A program made the translations under genes and the position numbers. DNA of 36,263 bases from Bacillus canaveralius (GTDB lineage: Bacteria; Bacillota; Bacilli; Bacillales; Cytobacillaceae), in contig NZ_PGVA01000065.1 of assembly GCF_002860125.1 (NCBI RefSeq), positions 1-36,263 of the forward strand. The letters run 5' to 3'. Below the pieces are notes generated by a model, which worked only from the letters and a program-made list of their open reading frames with translations, was not told the DNA's origin and did no database searches. Shown piece after piece: positions 8,714-17,395 of the stretch (position 1 is its first letter; each line of letters begins with the position of its first letter).

Positions 8714-9217
8714 ATGATGAATCGTGTCATTCTTGTGGGTCGGTTAACAAAGGATCCCGAATTACGATACACACCAAATGGAGTACCTGTGGCAACCTTT
8801 ACGCTTGCTGTTAACCGTAATTTTACGAATCAGCAGGGCGAACGGGAAGCAGACTTCATCAATTGTGTTGTTTGGCGCAAACCGGCTGAGAATGTAGCAA
8901 ATTTCTTGAAAAAAGGCAGTCTTGCTGGAGTTGATGGCAGAGTTCAAACCCGCAACTATGAGGGACAGGATGGAAAGCGTGTTTATGTAACTGAAGTATT
9001 GGCTGAAAGTGTTCAATTTCTTGAACCAAGAGGGGCTTCAGGTGACAAAGGCGAGGGTGGATACAATAACCCGCGGGAACAAGGCTCCCCATTTGGTGGA
9101 AACAATAATCAGAATCAACGCCAGAACAATAACAACCAAGGTTATACACGTGTCGATGAAGATCCATTTGCCAACAATGGGCAAATTGACATCTCGGATG
9201 ATGATCTTCCATTCTAA
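8714..9217 (+). CDS. ssb: Single-stranded DNA-binding protein SsbA
   Basis: This 167-aa OB-fold protein coats single-stranded DNA in replication and repair. The N-terminal fold begins [19 protein letters not shown] and contains [27 protein letters not shown] near residues 44-70. A low-complexity G/N/Q-rich linker follows, and the acidic tail DISDDDLPF is the interaction tip for partner proteins. The ATG at 8714 follows GAGGGGAG by about 9 nt; ATG 8717 is equally possible. It lies between rpsF and rpsR as in most Firmicutes. Confidence 0.97.
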   Translation: MMNRVILVGRLTKDPELRYTPNGVPVATFTLAVNRNFTNQQGEREADFINCVVWRKPAENVANFLKKGSLAGVDGRVQTRNYEGQDGKRVYVTEVLAESVQFLEPRGASGDKGEGGYNNPREQGSPFGGNNNQNQRQNNNNQGYTRVDEDPFANNGQIDISDDDLPF

Positions 9218-9250
9218 CACTCATATAATGACCGGTAAAAAACGAAATAA

Positions 9251-9508
<258 letters not shown>

Positions 9509-9514
9509 TGCACG

Positions 9515-9549
9515 AAAAGACAGCAGGAAATATTCTGTTGTCTTTTTTT
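9515..9549 (+). terminator. Terminator of rpsF-ssb-rpsR
   Basis: A 12-bp stem, AAAAGACAGCAG with CTGTTGTCTTTT, has an 8-nt loop and T-rich right arm and tail. Confidence 0.9.
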
Positions 9550-9617
9550 ATAAAAAAAGCAGGAATTTTCCCATCTATATGGAATTCTTTTATTGAGTAA
9601 TAAAAGGAGGAACCTAG

Positions 9618-9863
9618 ATGGATAAAACAAGTTACATAGCGGGTCTTCTTTATTATTTAACCGATAGAGAAGACATCCAGGCTGCTGCAATTGAACTCCT
9701 CAACGGGGAGTTAACACTCAAAAAAGCCACCAAGAATAGACAAATTTGTGATTACGTATCTAAAGCCGAAAAGCAATATGCTTCAAACATGATCGATCCG
9801 GAACTTCAGAAAAAGGTTGTTTTCTTTGTTGAAAGCCATCTTTTTGAAGTTACCAATAGCTAG
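9618..9863 (+). CDS. Small conserved-looking protein of unknown function
   Basis: This 81-aa, non-secreted, mixed-charge protein was not recognised. It starts MDKTSYIAGLLYYLTDRED and carries an amphipathic pattern (QAAAIELLNGELTLKKATKNR) that suggests a small helical bundle. It has no cysteine pairs and no membrane segment. An excellent AAAGGAGGAA lies 7 nt before the ATG, and a long hairpin terminator follows the stop, so it appears to be a real monocistronic gene. It lies between rpsR and yybS. No function is claimed. Confidence 0.75.
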   Translation: MDKTSYIAGLLYYLTDREDIQAAAIELLNGELTLKKATKNRQICDYVSKAEKQYASNMIDPELQKKVVFFVESHLFEVTNS

Positions 9864-9878
9864 CATTAAGCCATTATC

Positions 9879-9930
9879 AAAAAGAGAGCATAAGGAGAGT
9901 GACTCTTTCACTCTTTTATGCTCTCTTTTA
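9879..9930 (+). terminator. Long terminator after the 81-aa gene
   Basis: The outer stem AAAGAGAGCATAA/TTATGCTCTCTTT encloses a second stem GAGTG/CACTC. The hairpin ends in T-rich sequence. Confidence 0.85.
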
Positions 9931-9994
9931 ATACGAGGGATGTCTCTGACAAGGGCATTTTTTTACATTTTCTTATTCTTTGAAATCAGTTTGG

Positions 9995-10023
9995 TTGAAC
10001 GTGCTCTTAATAGTAGCTAAAAT
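9995..10023 (+). promoter_or_regulatory. Sigma-A promoter of yybS-gdpP-rplI
   Basis: TTGAAC, a 17-bp spacer and TAAAAT, placed 34 bp before the yybS ATG. Confidence 0.7.
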
Positions 10024-10056
10024 AGACTTTATGGGGAAATAAATCAGAGGTGAATT

Positions 10057-10992
10057 ATGAAAAATGTATATAATTTGACGCAAGGGGCCGTTTTTCTGGC
10101 CATTTATACAGTCTTATTGCTGATAACGCTCTATGTGCCGGTCATCGGCACTGTCATAAATTACTTTTTACCATTACCGTTTATATTGTTTTCAGCTAAA
10201 CATGAATTGAAAAGCTCGGCTGTATTCCTGGTTGCGTCGATACTGCTTTCTTTCATTGTTGGGTCGTTTTTTGGTATTTCGTTAACCTTGGGCTTTGGAT
10301 TGACTGGGTTAATAACCGGATATTTAATTAAAAAGCAAAAGAGCAGAGTTGTCATTTTTATCGCAGCCTCGTTCGTTTTCCTTCTTAATTTGATCGTGCA
10401 GTATGTCGTTGCAGTCATCCTGTTTCAGATAAACTTTATTGAAGAGCTAATGACAATTCTGCGTCAATCGGTCGACATGTCGATTAAGATGCTTACATCG
10501 TTCGGCCAGGAGCCGGATGGTCGCGTTATTGAACGCTTTGAATCGGGAATTGACATGATTGAAACCTTAATGCCAAGCCTTTTTGTGCTTTTTTCGTTTT
10601 TAAGTGTATTTTTAATCCATTTAATCTCGATGCCTATAGTCCAGAGGCTGGGACTGACACCACCCAAATGGAAGCCTTTACGAGAACTTGTGCTGCCGAA
10701 AAGCTTGCTTTGGTACTATTTATTTGCTTTAATTGCATCATTGCTGATTAGGCCTGAAGAAGGGACATACTGGTACTGGGCACTTGCGAACCTGGTGTAT
10801 ATTCTGCAGTTTTTTATGATATTACAGGGAATTTCATTTGTTTTTTTTATAAGCTACGTAAAGGGCTATTCAAAAGCGATTCCGATTTTTGTAACAATAC
10901 TTGCTTGCCTGTTCCCTTTTGTTCTTTATATTGTAAGGATATTAGGTATAATTGACATAGGCTTTAATTTAAGACAGCGTTTAATAAAGTAG
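10057..10992 (+). CDS. yybS: YybS, DUF2232 multispanning membrane protein
   Basis: This 311-aa integral membrane protein belongs to the DUF2232/YybS family, which resembles the membrane S components of ECF transporters; its substrate is unknown. About eight hydrophobic segments are visible, starting with GAVFLAIYTVLLLITLYVP at residue 9 and ending with FVTILACLFPFVLYIVRILG. The charged stretch around residues 140-170 (RQSVDMSIKMLTSFGQEPDG) separates the two halves. AGAGGTGA lies about 5 nt before the ATG. It is the first gene of an operon with gdpP and rplI, the usual Bacillus order. Confidence 0.9.
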   Translation: MKNVYNLTQGAVFLAIYTVLLLITLYVPVIGTVINYFLPLPFILFSAKHELKSSAVFLVASILLSFIVGSFFGISLTLGFGLTGLITGYLIKKQKSRVVIFIAASFVFLLNLIVQYVVAVILFQINFIEELMTILRQSVDMSIKMLTSFGQEPDGRVIERFESGIDMIETLMPSLFVLFSFLSVFLIHLISMPIVQRLGLTPPKWKPLRELVLPKSLLWYYLFALIASLLIRPEEGTYWYWALANLVYILQFFMILQGISFVFFISYVKGYSKAIPIFVTILACLFPFVLYIVRILGIIDIGFNLRQRLIK

Positions 10993-11030
10993 ATGACTGA
11001 CATTTCACTACTGTTATAGGAGTTGAAAAA

Positions 11031-13004
11031 ATGCCTTCTCACTTGGAAAAAAGATCCATACGGTATCTGATTTATGGATTAATGGGCGTAACAGTGGTGA
11101 TTCTAGGGGTTCTAGCTTATTATAATTGGATTTTAAGCGTTATTGGGTTGGCTCTTGTTGCCTTTCCTTTTTATTTACTGATCATGCTTGATTATAAGCA
11201 GCGTAAAGAGACCGAGGATTACATCTCCACTTTATCCTACCGGGTCAAAAAGGTCGGGGAAGAAGCACTGATGGAGATGCCGATTGGAATTATGCTCATT
11301 AATGATGACTATATCATTGAGTGGACCAATCCATTTCTTGCCTCTTGTTTTCATGAGGATACACTCGTTGGAAGGTCACTGTATGATGCCGCCGATTCGC
11401 TGATTCCGATTATTAAGCAGGAAATAGAAACCGAAATTATCACAATTCATGACCGTAAATTCAGGGTTATTCATAAACGGGAAGAACGCCTTCTGTACTT
11501 TTTTGATGTGACAGAACAAACAGAAATAGAAAAAATGTACCATGATGAACGTACCGTAATTGCCATTATCTTTTTAGACAACTATGATGAGCTGACACAG
11601 GGGATGGATGATCAAACCCGCAGCAACCTTAACAGTCTCGTTACCTCAATCCTCAATAAGTGGGCAAATGAGAATGGCGTTTTTCTAAAAAGAGTTTCCT
11701 CGGAACGGTTTATTGCCATTTTTAATGAAAGCATTCTCCACTCTTTGGAAAAAGGGAAATTTGGAGTCCTGGATGAGGTTCGGGAAGCTACTTCCAAGCA
11801 GAATGTAGCGCTCACCTTAAGTATCGGCGTTGGAACAGGAGTATCTTCACTGCCTGAGCTTGGCTCGCTTGCCCAGTCAAGCCTGGATTTGGCGCTTGGA
11901 CGGGGCGGTGATCAAGTTGCGATTAAACAGACAAACGGGAAAGTTAAGTTTTTTGGCGGTAAAACAAATCCAGTTGAAAAAAGAACGAGAGTCAGGGCAC
12001 GCGTGATTTCCCACGCCTTAAAGGAATTGGTTACTGAAAGTGATAAAGTGATTGTGATGGGCCATAAGAGCCCTGATATGGACGCGATTGGTTCGGCGAT
12101 CGGTATTCAGAAAGTCGCGAATATGAACCAGCGGAAGGGTTATATCGTTGTCGATAGTGCAGAACTTGATACAGGTGTCAGGCGGCTTATGGAGGAAATT
12201 AAAAATCATGAAGCGCTAAGGGATAGTATCATAACTCCAGATCAAGCTCTTGAAATGGCAACGGATGATACACTGTTAGTCATTGTTGATACTCATAAGC
12301 CTTCTTTTGTCATTGATGAAAGGCTTGTGAAACGAATTGATAAGGTTGTTGTTATCGATCATCATCGCCGCGGTGAGGAGTTTGTGGAAAATCCGCTTCT
12401 CGTTTACATGGAGCCATATGCTTCGTCAACAGCAGAGCTTGTTACTGAGATGCTCGAATATCAGCCTAAACGTGGAAAAATTGATATGCTCGAAGCAACA
12501 GCCCTTCTGGCAGGAATCATCGTTGATACTAAAAGCTTCACGTTAAGGACGGGCGCAAGAACATTTGATGCCGCTTCCTATTTGCGCGGACAAGGCGCCG
12601 ATACTGTTTTGGTCCAAAAGTTTTTGAAGGAAGATATCAATACTTATGTAAGAAGGGCAAAGCTGATAGAAACGGTTGACTTTTATCATGACGGAATAGC
12701 GATAGCCCGGGGCAATGAAGATGCTATACATGACCAGGTGCTCATCGCCCAGGCAGCCGACACCCTGTTGACGATGGACGGTGTGGGAGCATCGTTTGTC
12801 ATTTCGAAGCGATCACAAGATATGATTGGGATTAGTGCACGTTCGCTGGGAGATGTGAATGTCCAGATCATCATGGAAATGCTTGATGGTGGGGGACATT
12901 TAACCAATGCGGCTACCCAACTGGCGAATATAACAATAAACGAGGCTGAAGAACGATTAAAAGCAGCGATAGATGAGTATTTAGAAGGGAGAACGAAAAA
13001 ATGA
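11031..13004 (+). CDS. gdpP: Cyclic-di-AMP phosphodiesterase GdpP
   Basis: GdpP (YybT) is a membrane-bound enzyme that hydrolyses c-di-AMP to pApA and so tunes potassium, osmotic and cell-wall homeostasis. Two membrane segments lie at about residues 12-55. A PAS-like domain follows at about 75-150, then a degenerate GGDEF domain (about 170-305) in which SSERF stands at the motif position. The DHH domain has [16 protein letters not shown] near 341-356 and VIDHHRR near 440-446. The DHHA1 domain ends with [12 protein letters not shown]. At 657 aa it has the expected length. ATAGGAG precedes the ATG, and its stop overlaps the rplI start. Confidence 0.97.
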   Translation: MPSHLEKRSIRYLIYGLMGVTVVILGVLAYYNWILSVIGLALVAFPFYLLIMLDYKQRKETEDYISTLSYRVKKVGEEALMEMPIGIMLINDDYIIEWTNPFLASCFHEDTLVGRSLYDAADSLIPIIKQEIETEIITIHDRKFRVIHKREERLLYFFDVTEQTEIEKMYHDERTVIAIIFLDNYDELTQGMDDQTRSNLNSLVTSILNKWANENGVFLKRVSSERFIAIFNESILHSLEKGKFGVLDEVREATSKQNVALTLSIGVGTGVSSLPELGSLAQSSLDLALGRGGDQVAIKQTNGKVKFFGGKTNPVEKRTRVRARVISHALKELVTESDKVIVMGHKSPDMDAIGSAIGIQKVANMNQRKGYIVVDSAELDTGVRRLMEEIKNHEALRDSIITPDQALEMATDDTLLVIVDTHKPSFVIDERLVKRIDKVVVIDHHRRGEEFVENPLLVYMEPYASSTAELVTEMLEYQPKRGKIDMLEATALLAGIIVDTKSFTLRTGARTFDAASYLRGQGADTVLVQKFLKEDINTYVRRAKLIETVDFYHDGIAIARGNEDAIHDQVLIAQAADTLLTMDGVGASFVISKRSQDMIGISARSLGDVNVQIIMEMLDGGGHLTNAATQLANITINEAEERLKAAIDEYLEGRTKK

Positions 13005-13450
13005 AAGTGATCTTTTTAAAAGATGTAAAAGGAAAGGGAAAAAAAGGTGAAGTCAAAAATGTGGCAGATGGCTACGCCCATAATTTTTTAATTAAGCAGG
13101 GCCTAGCCATAGAAGCGAATAACGCCAATGTAAGCTCCTTAAATGCTCAAAAGAAAAAAGAAGAAAAACAGGCGGCAGAAGAATTTGAAGAAGCAAAAAG
13201 ACTAAAAGAAAAGCTTGAGAAGGTTACGGTTGAATTATCTGCAAAAGCAGGGGAAGGCGGTCGCCTTTTTGGTTCAATCACAAGCAAACAAATTGCCGAA
13301 GAGCTCCAAAAGAAAGAAAACATTAAGATCGATAAACGAAAAATTGAATTAGATGATGCGATCCGTTCATTGGGTTACACAAAGGTACCAGTGAAGCTTC
13401 ATACCGAGGTGACTGCTTCTTTAAATGTTCATGTGAAAGAAGCAAACTAA
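13001..13450 (+). CDS. rplI: 50S ribosomal protein L9
   Basis: This 149-aa large-subunit protein binds 23S rRNA near the base of the L1 stalk. The N-terminal domain has [20 protein letters not shown] and [15 protein letters not shown] charged connecting helix runs from about residue 43 to 75 ([20 protein letters not shown]), followed by [16 protein letters not shown] in the C-terminal domain. The ATGA overlap with gdpP indicates translational coupling; AGGGAGA lies about 9 nt upstream, within gdpP. A terminator follows at 13505. Confidence 0.98.
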   Translation: MKVIFLKDVKGKGKKGEVKNVADGYAHNFLIKQGLAIEANNANVSSLNAQKKKEEKQAAEEFEEAKRLKEKLEKVTVELSAKAGEGGRLFGSITSKQIAEELQKKENIKIDKRKIELDDAIRSLGYTKVPVKLHTEVTASLNVHVKEAN

Positions 13451-13504
13451 AATTGGCAGTTCCATTCCCGAACAATCATGATAAAATGAAAGAGTTAAAC
13501 ATTT

Positions 13505-13536
13505 AATGTGATCGGTTGAGCTGGTCACATTTTTTC
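13505..13536 (+). terminator. Terminator of yybS-gdpP-rplI
   Basis: AATGTGATC pairs with GGTCACATT (one G-T pair), and the right arm runs into a T-tract. Confidence 0.8.
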
Positions 13537-13586
13537 TGGGGTTTTTTTGAAAAATCATTCCTCTGGAAAAAGGGAGGTTTGTAATT

Positions 13587-14951
13587 ATGAGTGATTTATT
13601 TGCAGATCGGCTTCCCCCGCAAAATCTCGAAGCCGAACAAGCCGTTCTTGGCGCAATCTTTCTGGAACCGTCATCATTAACGCTTGCATCGGAGATATTA
13701 ATTCCAGAGGATTATTACCGGGCAGCTCATCAAAAGATTTTTAATGTCATGCTAAAGTTAAATGATGAGGGGAAAGCGGTTGATTTAATCACCGTAACAG
13801 AAGAATTAGCAGCAGCCAAACTATTGGAAGACACAGGCGGAGTCAGTTACTTAAGTGAACTGGCAGGGTCTGTACCTACAGCAGCCAATATTGAGTATTA
13901 TGCAAAAATCGTAGAGGAGAAATCTTTACTGCGCCGTTTAATCCGCACTGCAACATCGATTGCCCAGGACGGGTTTACGCGTGAAGACGAGGTTGAAGTC
14001 CTCCTTGGGGAAGCGGAAAAAAGTATTCTTGAAGTCGCACAGCGGAAAAACGCTGGTGCTTTTCATAATATTAAAGATGTATTAGTGCGAACCTATGATA
14101 ATATCGAAACGATGCATAATCGCGTTGGTGATGTTACCGGAATTGCAACCGGCTTTGCTGAGCTTGATAAAATGACTGCGGGTTTTCAGCGAAATGACTT
14201 AATTATTGTCGGTGCGCGGCCTTCTGTCGGTAAGACAGCGTTTGCTTTAAATATTGCCCAAAACGTGGCAACTAAAACGGGAGAGAACATCGCGATCTTC
14301 AGTTTGGAAATGGGTGCGGAGCAGCTTGTCATGCGTATGCTGTGTGCAGAAGGAAACATTGATGCACAAAGGCTGCGGACCGGCTCCTTGACTGATGAGG
14401 ATTGGGGAAAGTTGACGATGGCGATGGGCAGTCTGTCAAATGCCGGCATCTTTATCGATGATACACCGGGAGTCAGGATAACCGATATTCGTTCAAAATG
14501 CCGCCGTTTAAAACAGGAACATGGCTTAGGAATGATTTTGATCGATTACCTTCAGCTCATTTTAGGGAGCGGCCGTTCTGGAGAAAACCGACAGCAGGAA
14601 GTTTCGGAAATCTCGCGTTCTTTAAAGGCCCTCGCCCGTGAACTGCAGGTTCCTGTGATCGCCCTTTCCCAGCTTTCCCGTGGCGTGGAACAGCGCCAGG
14701 ATAAGCGGCCAATGATGTCGGATATCCGTGAATCGGGAAGTATCGAGCAGGATGCCGATATTGTCGCGTTTTTGTACCGTGATGATTACTATGATAAAGA
14801 ATCAGAGGACAAAAACATTATCGAAATTATCATTGCGAAACAGCGTAACGGCCCGACTGGAACCGTTCAGCTTGCCTTTGTAAAAGAATATAATAAGTTC
14901 GTAAACCTGGAAAGGCGTTACGATGGATCAGCAATGCCACCTGGAGCATAA
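13587..14951 (+). CDS. dnaC: Replicative DNA helicase DnaB-type (DnaC in Bacillus)
   Basis: This is the hexameric 5'-3' helicase that unwinds the replication fork; the Bacillus gene is called dnaC and is orthologous to E. coli dnaB. At 454 aa it has the usual length. The N-terminal domain starts with RLPPQNLEAEQAVLGAIF. The RecA-like motor has Walker A GARPSVGKTAFALN near residues 209-222, FSLEMGAEQLVMRM, Walker B MILIDYLQLI near 315-324, and the arginine-finger region RGVEQRQDKRPMMSDIRESG. GGGAGGT lies 8 nt before the ATG. No intein is present. It stands alone between two terminators. Confidence 0.97.
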   Translation: MSDLFADRLPPQNLEAEQAVLGAIFLEPSSLTLASEILIPEDYYRAAHQKIFNVMLKLNDEGKAVDLITVTEELAAAKLLEDTGGVSYLSELAGSVPTAANIEYYAKIVEEKSLLRRLIRTATSIAQDGFTREDEVEVLLGEAEKSILEVAQRKNAGAFHNIKDVLVRTYDNIETMHNRVGDVTGIATGFAELDKMTAGFQRNDLIIVGARPSVGKTAFALNIAQNVATKTGENIAIFSLEMGAEQLVMRMLCAEGNIDAQRLRTGSLTDEDWGKLTMAMGSLSNAGIFIDDTPGVRITDIRSKCRRLKQEHGLGMILIDYLQLILGSGRSGENRQQEVSEISRSLKALARELQVPVIALSQLSRGVEQRQDKRPMMSDIRESGSIEQDADIVAFLYRDDYYDKESEDKNIIEIIIAKQRNGPTGTVQLAFVKEYNKFVNLERRYDGSAMPPGA

Positions 14952-14959
14952 TGATTGAT

Positions 14960-14996
14960 AAGGATCAGATGGGTTTAACTATCTGGTCCTTTTTTA
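14960..14996 (+). terminator. Terminator of dnaC
   Basis: An 11-bp stem, AAGGATCAGAT with ATCTGGTCCTT (one T-G pair), is followed by a run of T. Confidence 0.88.
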
Positions 14997-15010
14997 TAGT
15001 TTTGTATTTT

Positions 15011-15049
15011 TACGAACATATATTAATATTTTAATATAAAATGTTCGTG
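15011..15049. promoter_or_regulatory. Inverted PurBox pair (PurR operator)
   Basis: ACGAACAT (15012-15019) and its inverted partner ATGTTCGT (15041-15048) flank an AT-rich spacer just upstream of the purA -35 region. PurR of Bacillus binds two inverted PurBoxes with a CGAAC core. The pair indicates purine/PRPP control of purA, as known in B. subtilis. Confidence 0.85.
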
Positions 15050-15054
15050 TTTTA

Positions 15055-15082
15055 TTGACTTTTCCATGAAAGAGTTGATAAA
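15055..15082 (+). promoter_or_regulatory. Probable sigma-A promoter of purA
   Basis: TTGACT, a 16-bp spacer and GATAAA. The -35 starts six bases after the second PurBox, a good position for repression. The -10 is a moderate match. Confidence 0.6.
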
Positions 15083-15137
15083 CTTAGGATGTTAAAATCG
15101 GAAAAAAATTAAAAAATGATTTTTTGGAGGTGCTTTA

Positions 15138-16430
15138 ATGTCTTCGGTTGTTGTGGTAGGTACACAGTGGGGAGATGAAGGAAAAGGAAAGATTACCGAC
15201 TTTCTTTCTGAAAATGCTGAAGTAATTGCTCGATATCAGGGTGGTAACAACGCTGGACATACGATTCGCTTTGATGGTGTAACATACAAGCTGCACTTAA
15301 TCCCATCAGGAATTTTTTATAAAGAGAAAATTTGCGTGATCGGCAACGGAATGGTCGTCGACCCGAAAGCACTTGTAAAGGAATTGGCCTACTTACATGA
15401 AAGAGGCATTGTTACAGATAATCTGCGGATCAGTAATCGCGCACATGTTATTTTGCCATACCACTTAAAATTAGATGAGGTTGAAGAGGACAGCAAAGGC
15501 GCAAATAAAATTGGCACCACGAAAAAGGGAATCGGCCCAGCGTATATGGATAAGGCTGCCCGGATTGGTATCCGGATTGCTGATTTGCTTGATCGGGAAG
15601 TGTTTGAAGAAAAGCTTGCCCGCAATCTTGAAGAAAAGAATCGTCTATTGGAACGTATTTATGACACGGAAGGGTTTAAGATCGAAGAAATATTGGATGA
15701 ATATTATGAATACGGACAGCAAATCAAGCATTATGTACGTGACACTTCTGTTGTCCTTAATGATGCACTTGATGAAGGAAGAAGGGTGCTATTTGAAGGG
15801 GCTCAGGGAGTGATGCTTGATATCGACCAGGGCACATATCCTTTCGTTACCTCTTCAAACCCGGTTGCAGGCGGAGTAACAATCGGTTCTGGTGTAGGAC
15901 CGACGAAAATCAAGCACGTCGTTGGTGTTTCAAAGGCATATACTACACGTGTAGGCGATGGTCCTTTCCCGACCGAATTAAATAATGAAATTGGCCATCA
16001 AATTCGCGAAGTAGGCCGTGAATATGGAACAACGACTGGGCGTCCCCGCCGTGTCGGCTGGTTTGACAGTGTTGTTGTTCGCCATGCCCGCCGTGTCAGT
16101 GGGATCACCGACCTTTCTTTAAATTCAATTGATGTTCTGACAGGTATCGAAACTTTAAAAATTTGCGTTGCCTACAAGTATAAAGGAGAAACGATTGAGG
16201 AATTCCCGGCAAGCTTGAAGGTGTTGGCAAAATGTGAGCCTGTTTACGAAGAACTTCCTGGTTGGACGGAAGACATTACTGGCTGCAAATCTTTAGACGA
16301 TCTGCCGGTAAATGCGCGTCATTACCTCGAACGTGTTTCTCAGTTGACAGGAATACCGCTTTCAATCTTTTCAGTAGGACCGGACCGTTCTCAAACAAAC
16401 GTTGTCCTCAGCCCATGGCGCCAACATTAA
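15138..16430 (+). CDS. purA: Adenylosuccinate synthetase
   Basis: PurA makes adenylosuccinate from IMP, aspartate and GTP, the first committed step to AMP. The 430-aa length is standard. The P-loop-like GDEGKGK is at residues 12-18, NNAGHT at about 38-43, [11 protein letters not shown] at about 126-136, LFEGAQG near 220, and [12 protein letters not shown] near 298-309. The ribosome site TTGGAGGTG lies about 8 nt before the ATG. It is monocistronic, with a PurBox pair upstream and a strong terminator downstream. Confidence 0.98.
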   Translation: MSSVVVVGTQWGDEGKGKITDFLSENAEVIARYQGGNNAGHTIRFDGVTYKLHLIPSGIFYKEKICVIGNGMVVDPKALVKELAYLHERGIVTDNLRISNRAHVILPYHLKLDEVEEDSKGANKIGTTKKGIGPAYMDKAARIGIRIADLLDREVFEEKLARNLEEKNRLLERIYDTEGFKIEEILDEYYEYGQQIKHYVRDTSVVLNDALDEGRRVLFEGAQGVMLDIDQGTYPFVTSSNPVAGGVTIGSGVGPTKIKHVVGVSKAYTTRVGDGPFPTELNNEIGHQIREVGREYGTTTGRPRRVGWFDSVVVRHARRVSGITDLSLNSIDVLTGIETLKICVAYKYKGETIEEFPASLKVLAKCEPVYEELPGWTEDITGCKSLDDLPVNARHYLERVSQLTGIPLSIFSVGPDRSQTNVVLSPWRQH

Positions 16431-16432
16431 TC

Positions 16433-16478
16433 AAAAAACAGGAAGCCTGTATTTTCAGGGTCTTCCTGTTTTTATATT
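16433..16478 (+). terminator. Terminator of purA
   Basis: AAAACAGGAAG pairs with CTTCCTGTTTT around a 16-nt loop, right after the purA stop. Confidence 0.88.
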
Positions 16479-16596
16479 CAAACAAAAAAGGAATTGTTTT
16501 CATGCTGTTTGATAGGGTAAAAAAAATATGTACATTCAAATATTCCTATGGTAATATTAGAAACGTCGTTAAAAACATGAAGTGTTATTTTAACAC

Positions 16597-16672
16597 GAGC
16601 CATTAGCTCAGTCGGTAGAGCATCTGACTTTTAATCAGAGGGTCGAAGGTTCGAGTCCTTCATGGCTCACCA
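16597..16672 (+). tRNA. trnY-Lys: tRNA-Lys (anticodon TTT)
   Basis: The acceptor GAGCCAT pairs with ATGGCTC, the D-loop contains AGTCGGTAGA, the anticodon loop ACTTTTAAT carries TTT, the T-loop is TTCGAGT, and the CCA end is encoded. In B. subtilis the trnY cluster next to purA holds the same Lys, Glu, Asp and Phe set. Confidence 0.97.
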
Positions 16673-16680
16673 TATATTAT

Positions 16681-16752
16681 GGCCCGTTGGTCAAGCGGTT
16701 AAGACACCGCCCTTTCACGGCGGTAACACGGGTTCGAATCCCGTACGGGTCA
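16681..16752 (+). tRNA. trnY-Glu: tRNA-Glu (anticodon TTC)
   Basis: The acceptor GGCCCGT pairs with ACGGGTC (one G-U). The anticodon stem CCGCC/GGCGG holds the loop CTTTCAC (anticodon TTC), and the T-loop is TTCGAAT. CCA is not encoded and must be added after transcription. Confidence 0.96.
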
Positions 16753-16828
16753 TTTTGAAATACAACAATCTCTAAGGCTAACAATTTTCAAAATAAACAA
16801 ATTGAACCCTGAGACTCTTAGATTATCC

Positions 16829-16904
16829 GGTCCCGTGGTGTAGCGGTTAACATGCCTGCCTGTCACGCAGGAGATCGCCGGTTCGATCCCGGTCGGGACC
16901 GCCA
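16829..16904 (+). tRNA. trnY-Asp: tRNA-Asp (anticodon GTC)
   Basis: The acceptor GGTCCCG pairs with CGGGACC. The anticodon stem CCTGC/GCAGG holds CTGTCAC (anticodon GTC), the T-loop is TTCGATC, and a GCCA end is encoded. Confidence 0.97.
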
Positions 16905-16914
16905 TACATAATTA

Positions 16915-16993
16915 AGCTCAGCAACTCAGCTGTGAGATCTTTTTTAGCAAAGGGTCAAACAGCATTTCGAAATTTAGGAACAACTTACAATTT
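16915..16993 (+). repeat. Degenerate, internally deleted copy of the 136-bp tRNA-Phe-like repeat
   Basis: The first 17 nt (AAGCTCAGCAACTCAGC) resemble the 5' part of tRNA-Phe. The sequence then jumps to GTGAGATCTTTT and continues with the same 3' segment as the two full repeats downstream. About 57 nt of the middle of the unit is missing. Confidence 0.75.
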
Positions 16994-17129
16994 GGCTCAG
17001 TAGCTCAGTCGGTAGAGCAGATTGCTCACATCAATGAAAAGCTTCTGTGGCAATCTGCGAGAAAGATCGTGAGATCTTTTGAGCAAAGGGTTAAACAGCA
17101 TTTCGAAATTTAGGAACAACTTACAATTT
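16994..17129 (+). repeat. 136-bp tandem repeat unit A with 5' tRNA-Phe segment and tRNA-like fold
   Basis: The first 26 nt are identical to the 5' end of the intact tRNA-Phe at 17266; the rest is unrelated to its 3' half. By hand the unit folds as follows. Positions 2-6 (GCTCA) pair with 87-91 (TGAGC). The D-arm GCTC/GAGC is kept. A long arm CAGATTGC-T-CACA/TGTG-GCAATCTG takes the place of the anticodon arm, and AAAGATC-GTGA-GATCTTT, with a GNRA-type loop, takes the place of the T-arm. No T-loop or CCA is present. Confidence 0.85.
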
Positions 17130-17265
17130 GGCTCAGTAGCTCAGTCGGTAGAGCAGATTGCTCACATCAATGAAAAGCTTCTGTGGCAATCTGCGAGAAA
17201 GATCGTGAGATCTTTTGAGCAAAGGGTCAAACAGCATTTTGAAATTTAGGAACAACTTAAAATTT
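17130..17265 (+). repeat. 136-bp tandem repeat unit B with 5' tRNA-Phe segment and tRNA-like fold
   Basis: It is a near copy of unit A: only unit positions 99, 111 and 131 differ. All three lie outside the 91-nt segment that can fold. It directly abuts the true tRNA-Phe, so the array reads degenerate copy, A, B, intact gene. Confidence 0.85.
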
Positions 17266-17338
17266 GGCTCAGTAGCTCAGTCGGTAGAGCAAAGGACTGA
17301 AAATCCTTGTGTCGGCGGTTCGATTCCGTCCTGAGCCA
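17266..17338 (+). tRNA. trnY-Phe: tRNA-Phe (anticodon GAA)
   Basis: The acceptor GGCTCAG pairs with CTGAGCC. The anticodon stem AAGGA/TCCTT holds CTGAAAA (anticodon GAA), and the T-loop is TTCGATT. CCA is not encoded. It lies 361 bp behind tRNA-Asp because of the inserted repeats. Confidence 0.97.
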
Positions 17339-17342
17339 TCCC

Positions 17343-17382
17343 ACAAAAAGGGAGCGTACAAAAAGTATGCTCCCTTTTTGTA
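17343..17382 (+). terminator. Terminator of the tRNA cluster
   Basis: A long stem, ACAAAAAGGGAGC with GCTCCCTTTTTGT, continues inwards and has a T-rich right arm. Its end overlaps a WalR-box-like sequence. Confidence 0.88.
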
Positions 17383-17395
17383 ATCATTTTGTAAT
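17379..17395 (+). promoter_or_regulatory. WalR-box-like direct repeat
   Basis: TGTAAT-N5-TGTAAT fully matches the B. subtilis WalR consensus TGTWAH-N5-TGTWAH. It lies 345 bp upstream of the M23 peptidase start, in the tail of the tRNA terminator. The distance makes its role uncertain. Confidence 0.45.

Noticed and set aside
13453-13487. Promoter TTGGCA ... TAAAAT upstream of dnaC
   Set aside because: The spacing is 23 bp, outside the range for sigma-A promoters.
16994-17265. Two extra tRNA-Phe genes
   Set aside because: Only the 5' 26 nt match; there is no anticodon GAA, no T-loop and no normal 3' acceptor strand. They are listed as repeats with a tRNA-like fold.
16915-17338. CRISPR array
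   Set aside because: Repeats are 136 bp, directly abutting and without variable spacers, and there are no cas genes.
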